A DNA stretch of 64,000 nucleotides from CAJBVG01 sp044337515. GTDB taxonomy: Bacteria; Bacteroidota; Bacteroidia; Sphingobacteriales; Sphingobacteriaceae. Position numbers and translations under genes: made by a program. This document shows, one piece after another, positions 26,332 through 35,060 of this stretch (the stretch's first letter is position 1; every line of letters begins with the position of its first letter). A model generated the notes under the pieces. It did not search any database and was not told the origin of the DNA. It saw only the letters and a program-made list of their open reading frames with translations. The stretch lies in the NCBI GenBank assembly GCA_044337515.1, contig JBIINK010000002.1:15914-79913 (forward strand), written 5' to 3'.

Positions 26332-27289
26332 TTTTAAGTCCAATTTCTCTCAAACGTTCGTCGAGGTATTGTCCCGCAGTATAATCATCGTATGCTTTTG
26401 GCTGTTCATTGTTAATACACGATGTAAGGCAAGCTAGGCTCATCTCTGAACGAGGGTGTAAGAAGAATGGCACAGAGTAGCGTGATGTGCCCATGAGTTC
26501 TCTTGGTGGGTTTACAACACGATGTGTGGTTGATTTTAATTTATTGTTAGTTAATCGTTGAAGCATATCGCCAACATTAACGACAATATCATCAGCAAGA
26601 GCTTTAATAGGTAACCAATCGCCATCTCTCGTTAATACTTCTAATCCATCAGCACTAGCGCCAATTAATAAAGTAATCAGATTGATGTCTTCATGTGCTC
26701 CTGCTCTAACAGCATCAGCGGGTAAACTATCGGGGTTTGTTATTGGGAAGTAGTGTATACCTCTTAGAATACTATTCCCATTTTTAATTTTTTCGTCAAA
26801 ATAGTTTTCAGGGAGATTTAAGTAAACAGCAATTGCTCTAAGAATATGAGTTCCGGCATGTTCAAGCTTCTGATACACTTCTTTAGTAATTTCATTGAAA
26901 CGTGGCAATTCTGAAACTGAAATATTATCTGGGTATTCATCTTTAGGCATTATCTCCCCTTCTACAAATTGACCTACTTGCCAGAATTCTTTCAAATCAG
27001 GAGTAATCGAATCTTTAGCTTTTTCTCTTCCTTTGCTAGTATATCCTCGTTGGCCAGCTAGCTCAACAATTTCGTATTTCTTTTTAAGATCTTCTTGTAA
27101 ATCGAATAGCTTTTTAACTTCAACATAAAGTTCAGCCATTAGCTCTTTACTTAACCCATGATTCGTAATGGTAACAAATCCAGTTTCATTGAAGGCTTTG
27201 CCAATTCCATTCGAAAATTCTTTTCTTTCGTCTGCACTTCCATTCATGTAATCGTTTAAATCTAAACGTGGGATAATAACTTTTGACAT
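26324..27289 (-). CDS. 2-oxoglutarate/Fe(II) dioxygenase, isopenicillin N synthase family
   Basis: The 321-residue protein has the plant/fungal-type DIOX_N start (PRLDLNDYMNGS, then ETGFVTITNHGLS) and the double-stranded beta-helix core. The iron ligands are His199 and Asp201 in AHEDINLITLL and His256 in STTHRVVNP, and Arg270-x-Ser272 is the 2-oxoglutarate-binding RxS motif. It should hydroxylate or oxidise a small molecule, but the substrate cannot be told. It is a lone gene, so context does not help; no beta-lactam gene is nearby. The last codons and stop lie in a TAATTC-type tandem repeat. Confidence 0.9.
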   Translation of the reverse strand: MSKVIIPRLDLNDYMNGSADERKEFSNGIGKAFNETGFVTITNHGLSKELMAELYVEVKKLFDLQEDLKKKYEIVELAGQRGYTSKGREKAKDSITPDLKEFWQVGQFVEGEIMPKDEYPDNISVSELPRFNEITKEVYQKLEHAGTHILRAIAVYLNLPENYFDEKIKNGNSILRGIHYFPITNPDSLPADAVRAGAHEDINLITLLIGASADGLEVLTRDGDWLPIKALADDIVVNVGDMLQRLTNNKLKSTTHRVVNPPRELMGTSRYSVPFFLHPRSEMSLACLTSCINNEQPKAYDDYTAGQYLDERLREIGLKKN

Positions 27290-27328
27290 AGCGTTGTTGT
27301 TTTAGTAATTAAAAATACACAATTGAAA

Positions 27329-29422
27329 TTAAATATAATAGTGTTTTACAATGGATTGATAGCTGGCATATACAAATAGCATACAGAACAAGATCACATG
27401 TAGAATTAGAATCCAGTTTAAGTAGATATTGTTAAACTCCCAAGTTACTTGATGAGTGCCAGGTGTTAAAACGACTAATTGCTGCGCATAATTTACAGTT
27501 TGTATGGTTTGACTTTCGTTGTCAATTCTTGCCATCCAACCTGCATAAGGGTTTTGAGCGAATACTAATAACGCAGTATCTGTCGAACTATAGTTAAGAT
27601 TAAACTGTCGAGGAGAATAGCTGATAGTATTTACTTTTACGACTCCAGTATATATTTTTCTCGTGTTGTTATTAGAATTGTATTTCCAAGATGTGTTACT
27701 AGATACCAATGTAGGAGTATCACTTTCCAGTAAAGCTGTGGGAAAAGAAAACCATGCATTTTTCCAGATACTATCTTTTAAAGGAGATTCAGATAAAGAG
27801 TTAAATGTATTCAGTACAAAAGGATTATAACCATCAATCGCGATTTCTCCGAAATAACAATTCATGTTCCAATTTAATGGCCAACGATATTCATATTGTT
27901 GATCGATACTGCTTATTAGTGCTTGTTGCTTGGGTGTATGGAATTGTTGTGGTGCATTAATTAGTAATGAATCTACTGCAGATGTTTTGGTATCTAACAC
28001 CATTGTGGCCATAGCATTTATTCTAACGTTAATAAACAAATCCAGCACGCAAACAATGATGATTAAATAGCGTGGCATTTTTTTTATCACTATTAATGCG
28101 AATAAAATCAATAAGATACCACTTATTGTATATTGAAATAATAAGTGTTGAGTAAACGTAGTACTCTCGAACTGTTTTGCAAGTGCGCTTAACGAATTGA
28201 GATGAAATGGATGCCAAGAATTAATATTAAGATATATGTATGCGCTAAATAAAATAACTAGTGTAGTAATAATCCACAAACTTTTTTTAGCAACATCTTC
28301 AAATCGTCCATATACACTGCCAACATAAAGTAATAGATAGCCAATAGCAAATAATCTAAAAAGTGCAGGAAATCTGAACAAATTAAATCCAGGGATATAA
28401 TCAAATAAAAATTTACGTATTGGAGTTTGGTCCCCAAATCCGATTAGTATAAATATGAATGCCCAGATTAACCAGCTTCTTTCTTTCTTCAATTTCTTAA
28501 TAAATAATAAGGAAGTGATTAGTAGTACAAATGGAACTATGCCTATGTAGGCATTAGACATTGAAATGTCGGTGTTAAATAAACTCGGATTCTTAAACGA
28601 TGCAAATGGTGCAACGAAAGACAATAGACTTTGCCATGTGAAAGGATGTTGTAATGCTTTTGCTAAAGTTAATCCAGCACCTCTACTAAAATAAGCTTTG
28701 CTAGAAATCAAGGAGTAAATAATTGGACTTAAAATGATAATACATAAAATAACAAGTACTATTCCGTTAAGAATAAATTTGCTTTTTTCTTTGCTTTTAA
28801 AAAAGAGTGTTAGTTGATCTATGCCGATTAAATAAGCAGAAACAATTATAAATGCAGGATAAGAACTTGATGCAAATAAATAGAGAATGATAAGAAACCA
28901 AATTAAGTGATAATTAATTTTCTCTTCTCTTATATAATTGTAATGATAAAATAACCAAGGTATCCAAGCCGCCGCAGCAATCCAAGTTAAGTGTTGTGCA
29001 TTCCCAATTATAAATCCAGAACACATATAAGCCATAGAAACAAGTAAGGAAGCTTGTTTGCTATTGCCTAGCTTAATATTCAACTTATAAAAACCAATAC
29101 CAGCAGTAATAACTAGAGTTAGAATTTCTAATTCAATAATTTTCATGCTGTACCCAAAGAGATAGCCGACAATCCAAATGGGATAATACCAGAATCCACT
29201 TTGTGGGTCAGCAAAAGTTGGGTAGCCGCCTAATTGAAATGAATTCCAAAATGGAATTTCACCATTCTGTAGACTCTTTCCTAAAAAGTATCTCCATGGC
29301 AAATACTGTTCAGCTAGATCCCATTTCATGCTGAATGGTTGTAGCCATAAAAACTGAAAGCAGATAAGTGCAAATACAATGATGATAAAATAATTCAGAT
29401 TGAGCTTGATGTGTTTATTCAT
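27329..29422 (-). CDS. YfhO-like polytopic membrane protein
   Basis: The 697-residue protein has about twelve membrane helices and an extracytoplasmic C-terminal domain closed by a last helix (LNWILILHVILFCMLFVYAS). The N-terminus has the family pattern FSMKWDLAEQYLPWRYFLGKSLQNGEIPFWN with LGGYPTFADPQSGFWYP following, which is typical of YfhO/GT39-like proteins with acidic loop residues near helix 1. Members are linked to glycosylation of cell-envelope polymers with lipid-linked sugar donors. It overlaps the upstream AsmA-like gene by 8 bases. Substrate unknown. Confidence 0.8.
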   Translation of the reverse strand: MNKHIKLNLNYFIIIVFALICFQFLWLQPFSMKWDLAEQYLPWRYFLGKSLQNGEIPFWNSFQLGGYPTFADPQSGFWYYPIWIVGYLFGYSMKIIELEILTLVITAGIGFYKLNIKLGNSKQASLLVSMAYMCSGFIIGNAQHLTWIAAAAWIPWLFYHYNYIREEKINYHLIWFLIILYLFASSSYPAFIIVSAYLIGIDQLTLFFKSKEKSKFILNGIVLVILCIIILSPIIYSLISSKAYFSRGAGLTLAKALQHPFTWQSLLSFVAPFASFKNPSLFNTDISMSNAYIGIVPFVLLITSLLFIKKLKKERSWLIWAFIFILIGFGDQTPIRKFLFDYIPGFNLFRFPALFRLFAIGYLLLYVGSVYGRFEDVAKKSLWIITTLVILFSAYIYLNINSWHPFHLNSLSALAKQFESTTFTQHLLFQYTISGILLILFALIVIKKMPRYLIIIVCVLDLFINVRINAMATMVLDTKTSAVDSLLINAPQQFHTPKQQALISSIDQQYEYRWPLNWNMNCYFGEIAIDGYNPFVLNTFNSLSESPLKDSIWKNAWFSFPTALLESDTPTLVSSNTSWKYNSNNNTRKIYTGVVKVNTISYSPRQFNLNYSSTDTALLVFAQNPYAGWMARIDNESQTIQTVNYAQQLVVLTPGTHQVTWEFNNIYLNWILILHVILFCMLFVYASYQSIVKHYYI

Positions 29423-32066
29423 CTACTTCGGGTTTTTCCTTTAATTTATCTTTTAACTTTTGTAAACTGGTTTTTGATTTTTTGTTTACACTATCAGTTT
29501 TACTAGTTGAAGGTACTATTTTATTTGAATTATTTTGCTGAGGAATATCTTTTTCCCAATCGCTTGCGCCTTCATTTATGCTTTCTTTAAAATCCTTTTC
29601 CTTTTTAAATAAAGAGTTGAACTCATCTTTAAGAACTTTTTTCATTTCGGCGCGTTCGTTTTTAAAATCGTCGACTAATTTTTTTCTTATCTCTTTTTTA
29701 TCGAGAGAGAATTGAGGGTTTTCGGCATCACCATACATTCTTATAAGAAGTTTGGTATTCCCAGTTCCGTCAGGTTCAATCTCTCCAAAACGTTCATCCC
29801 CTAATGTTTTCGATTTCTTTTTGATGAAATCTGAAAGCAATAGTTGTAAGTGGTAATCAATTTTATTTTCGAAACTATGTGTGCCTGACAATTGAAGACT
29901 CAAAGCATTCGATTTGATTTCCATACTTGGAATGTATATAATCTTATTCTTTATCTCGATAGTATTTTCGAGATTTGAAAATTTCAAGTTCTTCAAATCG
30001 TTTACATCAATATATTTCCCAAGTGCAAGCATAGGATCAAAATTTAGTAATTCGCCATTTTCAATCAGCACATTCCCTTTTGCATAAAACGCCTCGTGAA
30101 TAGAATTTAAATTCTCATCCCATAGAATATTTATTTTCATTGACGTACTTAAATTACCACGGATGTTTTTATCTGTAATAATATCTACACCAAAATTATC
30201 AAACTCCCGGAATAAGTTACTTACATCTACTTTGTTTAATATAAGATCAATGTCCATCGGCATTCGCTTAGGTTGTTTTGCATTAAAATTAATTTTTGCA
30301 AATACTAGTCCTTTCTGTGAACGGCAAGCTAAATAGTTAGTAGAAATATTTTGATTTTCAATCGACATTTCACCTTGCACATCAAGAGCTTGAAATGGCA
30401 AGAATTGAATTTCTTTTACATTAAGTTTTAAATTAACATTCAACCTTGGGTTTATTTTTAGTCGATAAGGCTCGGTTTCAGTACTGTTCTCACCTGATGA
30501 AAGCAATTCTTTTAAATTTAACTTATTAGAAGTTAAAGCAGCATCAATACTTAGGTCTTCATTTTCACTTAATAAAAATGAAAAAAGGTTTCTAAAAAAT
30601 CCTTGAAGAATTATATCAGAAGTTCCAATCTTTAAACTCATCGAGTTTATTCTCAAATCGGCTTTTTGGAAACTATAGTCGCCATTTATATTTTCTAGTG
30701 CTAGTGCATATTTCCCTGCTAATAAACTAGCGTTAGTAATTTTTACATTGCCCTCACTTTCGATGTGTTTGATGTTATTGTTTTTTTCTAAATCAGAGAC
30801 ATGAGTTTGTAGTTTTAGTTTTAAAGCTAGATCTCCCTTTTTAAAATCTACATCTTTTATTGGAAATATTTTTTGAATATCAGTTAGCGATTGTTGTGTT
30901 TCTATGTATAAATCAATATATGGGTCGTTTAGTTCGCTGATATTGATATGTCCCTGAATGGGTTTATCTTGAAATGTTGCAGTAAATGAATTTACATCTA
31001 TTCGGTCATCAAGCATTGAAACGGTTGCATTATTATCATATGATAATTTAAAATTCAATCTATTTATTTTCTGATTTTTAATGCTTGAATTATTGATTTC
31101 TACTTCTGTATTTTCAAAACCTGCAAGCAATAGTATTCTTGGTGTTTTGTTAGAATCGAGACTCCCTTTAATGCTTGTTTGTAGAAACATAGTTCCAGTG
31201 CTCTTATACTCCTTAACTTTGTTACTATATTGATTTGGAAGAATACTTAAAAATGACTGTATATCTAACTCTTTACCTTGAGCAGTTAGGTTTATTGATT
31301 TATTAGATGAGGAGAAATTAATATCACCATCGAGCAATAAGTTTAATTTCTCAATTTTTATTGCAGCAGAATTAAATTGGTAATGATCATTTGTGAAATC
31401 AACGGCAATACTTGTGTTTAAATTAATCTCTTTGTTTTTGATGTAGTTAACCTGCTCATAATTCAAGGTCTTAACATGCATTTGGGAGATAAGGGTTAAT
31501 TCGAATTCGTTGGCACTGAAGGCGCCTTTCGCTTTTAGGCTAGCAATATCGCTTCGGTAAATAAATTTTGAAGCTAAGTCAATATGCAATACGGAAGAGT
31601 TCAGAATGATTATTTCTTCAATACTCAATTTGAATTTTGAATTTTGAGTTGATGTATTTGTATCAGATTTGACAATTTCGAAATTACTGTTACCGAATTG
31701 GTCAATTTTAGAATTCCATGAAGCATGGTTAATGTAGAGTTTCTTGACATCATATTTACCTTGGTAGATATCCCAAATATTAAAAAAGAGTGAAATCTCT
31801 GAAGCTTGTAAAAGAATTCCTTTATGATTATTGTTTGATTCGTAGATGGTTACATCTGGGAATCGTAACGATATATAGGGAAAGTGCTTAAAATAAGAGA
31901 GTTCTATCTTCCCAACTTCAATAGGTGAGTTGAGCTGCTGGTTTAGTTTATCTAAAGCCGCAGATTTTATTTCCTTCTCGTACAAGAATATTAGTATAAC
32001 TCCTTGTATAGCAAGTACAAGTAGAATTCCGAACACCCAAAGCAAGATTTTCCTTATTTTCTTCAT
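29415..32066 (-). CDS. AsmA-family protein
   Basis: One N-terminal membrane helix (about residues 7-28) is followed by the conserved AsmA start (KLNQQLNSPIEVGKIELSYF, then FPYISLRFPDVTIYES) and a very long beta-rich periplasmic domain with the C-terminal AsmA region (near GNVLIENGELLNFDPM). AsmA-like proteins form elongated grooves that help carry phospholipids to the outer membrane. The tail from about residue 790 is charged (DFKNERAEMKKVLKDEF) and likely disordered. Length 883 is typical of Bacteroidota members. The stop overlaps the next ATG (ATGAATAA), so both products are made together. Confidence 0.87.
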   Translation of the reverse strand: MKKIRKILLWVFGILLVLAIQGVILIFLYEKEIKSAALDKLNQQLNSPIEVGKIELSYFKHFPYISLRFPDVTIYESNNNHKGILLQASEISLFFNIWDIYQGKYDVKKLYINHASWNSKIDQFGNSNFEIVKSDTNTSTQNSKFKLSIEEIIILNSSVLHIDLASKFIYRSDIASLKAKGAFSANEFELTLISQMHVKTLNYEQVNYIKNKEINLNTSIAVDFTNDHYQFNSAAIKIEKLNLLLDGDINFSSSNKSINLTAQGKELDIQSFLSILPNQYSNKVKEYKSTGTMFLQTSIKGSLDSNKTPRILLLAGFENTEVEINNSSIKNQKINRLNFKLSYDNNATVSMLDDRIDVNSFTATFQDKPIQGHINISELNDPYIDLYIETQQSLTDIQKIFPIKDVDFKKGDLALKLKLQTHVSDLEKNNNIKHIESEGNVKITNASLLAGKYALALENINGDYSFQKADLRINSMSLKIGTSDIILQGFFRNLFSFLLSENEDLSIDAALTSNKLNLKELLSSGENSTETEPYRLKINPRLNVNLKLNVKEIQFLPFQALDVQGEMSIENQNISTNYLACRSQKGLVFAKINFNAKQPKRMPMDIDLILNKVDVSNLFREFDNFGVDIITDKNIRGNLSTSMKINILWDENLNSIHEAFYAKGNVLIENGELLNFDPMLALGKYIDVNDLKNLKFSNLENTIEIKNKIIYIPSMEIKSNALSLQLSGTHSFENKIDYHLQLLLSDFIKKKSKTLGDERFGEIEPDGTGNTKLLIRMYGDAENPQFSLDKKEIRKKLVDDFKNERAEMKKVLKDEFNSLFKKEKDFKESINEGASDWEKDIPQQNNSNKIVPSTSKTDSVNKKSKTSLQKLKDKLKEKPEVDE

Positions 32067-32094
32067 TTATGGAATAAACGTTAAAAATACACTT

Positions 32095-32102
32095 CAAACA
32101 TA
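32095..32102 (-). promoter_or_regulatory. -7 promoter element of the AsmA-like gene
   Basis: On the minus strand this reads TATGTTTG, a perfect TAnnTTTG match, 28 bases before the ATG at 32066. Confidence 0.5.
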
Positions 32103-32130
32103 ATTAATGCATATTATTTGAAATTATTTT

Positions 32131-32159
32131 TTGGAATAAATAAAAGTATTCTATATTTG
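32131..32159 (+). promoter_or_regulatory. Promoter of the tRNA-Val transcription unit
   Basis: TTG at 32131-32133 (-33) and a perfect -7 element TATATTTG at 32152-32159 are separated by 18 bases, the best full match to the Bacteroidota promoter in the window. Transcription should begin just ahead of the defective tRNA copy at 32171. Confidence 0.75.
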
Positions 32160-32170
32160 CAGTCCCAAAA

Positions 32171-32224
32171 GGAGGCTTAGCTCAGCTGGTTCAGACATCC
32201 CGATTACATCGGGAGTGGTCACTG
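32171..32224 (+). pseudogene. Defective tRNA-Val copy lacking its 3' part
   Basis: The first 25 bases are identical to the intact tRNA-Val at 32241. One base of the D stem is then missing, and the anticodon arm reads TCCCG-ATTACAT-CGGGA: a new five-pair stem that still presents a TAC triplet. The variable-loop bases GGTCACTG match the intact gene, after which an A/G-rich tract replaces the T arm and the 3' acceptor strand. It cannot form a complete tRNA. It lies between the promoter and the working gene, so it is transcribed as the 5' leader. Confidence 0.8.
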
Positions 32225-32240
32225 AAAGAAAGAAGTAAAA

Positions 32241-32315
32241 GGAGGCTTAGCTCAGCTGGTTCAGAGCATCTGCCTTACAAGCAGAGGGTCACTGGTTCGA
32301 ATCCAGTAGCCTCCA
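32241..32315 (+). tRNA. tRNA-Val (anticodon TAC)
   Basis: The 75-base sequence folds into a full cloverleaf: acceptor GGAGGCT/AGCCTCC with discriminator A, D stem GCTC/GAGC, anticodon stem TCTGC/GCAGA with loop CTTACAA (anticodon TAC, reading GUA and probably other valine codons), and T arm CTGG-TTCGAAT-CCAG. The 3' CCA is not fully encoded. Confidence 0.97.
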
Positions 32316-32317
32316 CA

Positions 32318-32345
32318 AAACCTCGACAGACGTCGGGGTTTTTTT
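32318..32345. terminator. Bidirectional terminator after tRNA-Val
   Basis: ACCTCGAC (32320-32327) pairs with GTCGGGGT (32332-32339) around loop AGAC. A seven-T run ends it on the plus strand, and AAAA on the other side gives a T-run on the minus strand, so it can serve both the tRNA unit and the convergent mbnP gene whose stop lies at 32350. Confidence 0.85.
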
Positions 32346-32349
32346 ATGC

Positions 32350-33156
32350 CTATTCATCATGCACATGGGCTAGTGTAAACATATCCCTGTAATTCCTAGA
32401 TACATTGAGTGAGTAAGGGATAAAGCCGATAGTATCATTTTGTGTGAAATCTATATTGGTAGTTCCTGAAAATACCTTACCTGCATCTACATAAATATGT
32501 ACTTCAGGCCAAAGATATCCTTTCGATTGTCTAACAGAAGCAACATATTCGCGGAAATCAACTTCAGTGGTTCTTAAATTATTTATTGATGTTCCATAAC
32601 CGCCAATCTGAAATTGATAAGGATGCCTTGTAGAGTTGCTGGATAAATAGTCTATATATGTTCCTTCTATATTCATATAGATATACCCTTTTGAAGGATC
32701 CCAATACATATTAGCTGCTGCTCCATTCGGATTAAGTATATCTACTCTTGTGTTTAATGGACTTACACTGGTAATGCTATCAATGCCTATATCGAATCTA
32801 ACTTTTATATAATCACCTTCTGGTACTCGGAGTTTTAAAATCTTTGAGCTGCCAACATTTTCTTGAATAAGAAAGTAACTACTATCTTTTGGTATTGAAT
32901 ATGTTGAACTGTCTTGTTTTACGAATACAATGTTGCTAACAAAGTAGCTAAACTTAGAAATACTATAATTGTGATTTAAAGGTGTTGTGTAAAACGGAGA
33001 ATCTGGAACTAGATTTAAGTCTCCTACCTGACTATCGAATTTAATTGTAATGTACCCGATTTTATTTTCATCATAAGCTGGTACAGTTTTATCTTCTTTT
33101 TTACATGAAAAAAGAAGCACTCCTAAGAGCGCAATGAATGTTTTGTATTTATTCAT
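32350..33156 (-). CDS. MbnP-family lipoprotein (second copy)
   Basis: The 268-residue lipoprotein (lipobox LFSC, Cys18) closely resembles the protein encoded at 34178-34999: both share the GYITI/L start, VGDLxLVxDSPFYT, the ISKF/ITKF segment, IPKDSSYFLIQE-like and RVPEGDY-like stretches, and end in HVH plus two residues (here His264 and His266). This is the pattern of MbnP-type proteins, which bind copper in methanotrophs. Here the region around Trp152 reads MYWDPSKGY, so the second tryptophan seen in the paralogue is missing. It is the last gene of the cluster. Copper binding is an inference from the family. Confidence 0.75.
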   Translation of the reverse strand: MNKYKTFIALLGVLLFSCKKEDKTVPAYDENKIGYITIKFDSQVGDLNLVPDSPFYTTPLNHNYSISKFSYFVSNIVFVKQDSSTYSIPKDSSYFLIQENVGSSKILKLRVPEGDYIKVRFDIGIDSITSVSPLNTRVDILNPNGAAANMYWDPSKGYIYMNIEGTYIDYLSSNSTRHPYQFQIGGYGTSINNLRTTEVDFREYVASVRQSKGYLWPEVHIYVDAGKVFSGTTNIDFTQNDTIGFIPYSLNVSRNYRDMFTLAHVHDE

Positions 33157-33188
33157 TGCGTTAAAACGAGTACTTCTTCATTTTAGTA

Positions 33189-34139
33189 TTAAAACGCTAT
33201 ACCCATACCAATTAACCATCGGTAGTCATTCTTCATGCTAACATCTCGAAGTTTTTCTATTAAAGGCTTTTGATAGGAAATGTTCCAATTCAACTTTTTA
33301 TAATAGATATCTATACCAGGAATAAGATAAACTGCTTTACCGTTCGTAATGCTTTGGTTTACTCCATGATCTTTATCCTGATCTGCATACTCAACAGAAG
33401 CACCTATTGATGGCATTACTGAAAAATCTTTTTTCTCAATACTATAATATACAGTTGTAGTAGAAGAATAACGATTTGCAAATTGATAAGATTGTTTATT
33501 TATACCATTCACTTTGAATAATAATTCTTGATTTACTCCCCACTGCTTATACTTCAACAGATAGCCTATATTACTCAGGAAATCCCAGCTACCAGTACCT
33601 GTTTGAATATGGGGGTCTACATTCCCTTCATTAGACAAAGTAGTCGACAAGCCAGTTGGAGCTTTAATACCAGCACCAATTACTACTCGATGAATGTAGG
33701 AGTGTTTCTCTGCATCCGAACGAAATAATTGATAGCGAATAATTCCTTGAATATCTCCAAGATGATTATAGCTGTCTAATACCAATCCTTTGTTTTCGAT
33801 ACTATTCATACTGTATGGAAAGAAGAACATCAATTGTATTTTTCTACCAATTTTCCATTGGCTCCATACTTCCATGGTTTGAAATGTTCTCCATTCTGTT
33901 CCGGTAATAGAACTATGACTAGTGCCACCATGTACATGGGCTTTAGTAGATTCGTATATACTGAATCGATAACGCAAACTAATACTATTTTTAGTTTGGT
34001 TCGGATGTAGACCTAAATATAAATTACACATGTCACATCCAGCAAATGCGATATTAACCGCAAAGATCATAGTCAACATTAATAATGCACGTTTAAAATA
34101 TTTCTGAAATACTTTAAACGCTTTATCTGTTTGTTCCAT
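33189..34139 (-). CDS. Outer-membrane barrel-like protein with CDMC motif
   Basis: The 316-residue protein has a signal-type N-terminus (about residues 17-33) followed at once by Cys35-Asp-Met-Cys38, then alternating strands typical of an outer-membrane beta-barrel ending in the aromatic residue of WLIGMGIAF. His residues cluster early (HVHGGTSHSS). The Cys35 context (FAG before Cys) could also be a lipobox, so lipidation is possible. I do not know a named family for it, but its place between two MbnP genes and the CxxC and His groups suggest metal transport or binding. It lies 32 bases before the second MbnP gene. Confidence 0.65.
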   Translation of the reverse strand: MEQTDKAFKVFQKYFKRALLMLTMIFAVNIAFAGCDMCNLYLGLHPNQTKNSISLRYRFSIYESTKAHVHGGTSHSSITGTEWRTFQTMEVWSQWKIGRKIQLMFFFPYSMNSIENKGLVLDSYNHLGDIQGIIRYQLFRSDAEKHSYIHRVVIGAGIKAPTGLSTTLSNEGNVDPHIQTGTGSWDFLSNIGYLLKYKQWGVNQELLFKVNGINKQSYQFANRYSSTTTVYYSIEKKDFSVMPSIGASVEYADQDKDHGVNQSITNGKAVYLIPGIDIYYKKLNWNISYQKPLIEKLRDVSMKNDYRWLIGMGIAF

Positions 34140-34148
34140 AGAAAATAT

Positions 34149-34164
34149 GCTCCCCGAGGGGAGC
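34149..34164 (-). other. Intercistronic hairpin between mbnP and the CxxC barrel gene
   Basis: GCTCCC (34149-34154) pairs with GGGAGC (34159-34164) around CGAG. It lies 14 bases after the first mbnP stop and 9 bases before the next gene. The following minus-strand bases are only weakly T-rich, so it may slow or stabilise the message rather than end it. Confidence 0.5.
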
Positions 34165-34177
34165 TATTAATCTTTAC

Positions 34178-34999
34178 TTAGTCATTGTGAACATGGTTCA
34201 CAGAAAACATTCCAGCGTAATTATCAGCGATGCTAGTTGAATAAGGCGCAAACATTACCATTGGATTTACATTGAAATTCACATTGGTAGTATTGCTTAA
34301 AACTTTTCCTGCATCTACATACATATGCACATTTGGTCCAGCGATGCCTTTTGCTTGACGTACTTCTGCGCGGTCAGCACCAAAGTTCATCGTAATGTTT
34401 TTGATGTTATTTATTGTTGGTGCAGAAAATCCTCCAAAACCACCAATATGATACAAGTAGTCTTGTCGTGTTGTAACACTATCCGTTGGGTCGTCATAAT
34501 TACCTTCCATTTTTAGGAAAATATAACCAGAGTTCCAAGTCCAGTACATACCTGCTGCAGTACCAGCTGGGTCTAACGTTCCGGTTCTTTCGTTTAATGG
34601 TTTTGTATTGCGAAGGCTGTCGATACCCACTACAAACTTCACCCCAGAATAATTACCTTCTGGTACACGAATCATAATCTCTTGAGTTTCGGCATCGCTT
34701 TCTTGTACTAAGAAATAGCTACTGTCTTGAGGTACTACATAGGTAGAGCCATCTTCGTTTAACAACACAATATTACTAATGAAGTAATTGAATTTTGTAA
34801 TCGAAAAATTTTGACCTAACGCATTCGTGTAAAATGGAGAGTCTAATACTAATCCTAAATCACCTACTCTATTATCATATTCTAATGTGATATAGCCTTT
34901 GTTGTTTGGATTAATTGGACTCGTTGGTGTTGTATCTTCTTTTTTGCATGCCGTAACAAAAAGCAATGCACTTAAACCTATCGTGAATAGTTTTTTCAT
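34178..34999 (-). CDS. MbnP-family lipoprotein (first copy)
   Basis: The 273-residue lipoprotein (lipobox VTAC, Cys18) has the MbnP features: GYITLEYDNRVGDLGLVLDS, FNYFISNIVLL, VPQDSSYFLVQE, the MYWTWNSGYIFLKMEG segment with Trp153 and Trp155, and a C-terminus ending in NHVHND (His269, His271). Methanotroph MbnP binds copper and is matured by a di-haem enzyme (MbnH) that oxidises a tryptophan; no such enzyme is in the window. The close paralogue lies two genes downstream. Placement in the MbnP family is by pattern; copper binding is inferred. Confidence 0.75.
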   Translation of the reverse strand: MKKLFTIGLSALLFVTACKKEDTTPTSPINPNNKGYITLEYDNRVGDLGLVLDSPFYTNALGQNFSITKFNYFISNIVLLNEDGSTYVVPQDSSYFLVQESDAETQEIMIRVPEGNYSGVKFVVGIDSLRNTKPLNERTGTLDPAGTAAGMYWTWNSGYIFLKMEGNYDDPTDSVTTRQDYLYHIGGFGGFSAPTINNIKNITMNFGADRAEVRQAKGIAGPNVHMYVDAGKVLSNTTNVNFNVNPMVMFAPYSTSIADNYAGMFSVNHVHND

Positions 35000-35000
35000 T

Positions 35001-35060
35001 TGCGTAATTTTTTATTTTAAAATGTAATTAATTAATAATTTATTGGAAATAAATTACGCA
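35001..35060 (-). promoter_or_regulatory. Long hairpin spanning a stop codon and the next start region
   Basis: TGCGTAATTT (35001-35010) and AAATTACGCA (35051-35060) are perfect 10-base complements. One arm contains the stop codon of the Cys-rich gene (35054-35056) and the other ends 2 bases before the first mbnP ATG at 34999. The fold would occlude the mbnP ribosome entry site until the upstream gene is translated, so it could couple the two. Confidence 0.5.

Noticed and set aside
26324..27289. Beta-lactam biosynthesis gene
   Set aside because: The isopenicillin N synthase fold is shared by many dioxygenases, and no ACV synthetase or other pathway gene is near.
32171..32224. A second working tRNA-Val gene
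   Set aside because: The T arm and 3' acceptor strand are missing and the D stem has lost a base, so no cloverleaf can form.
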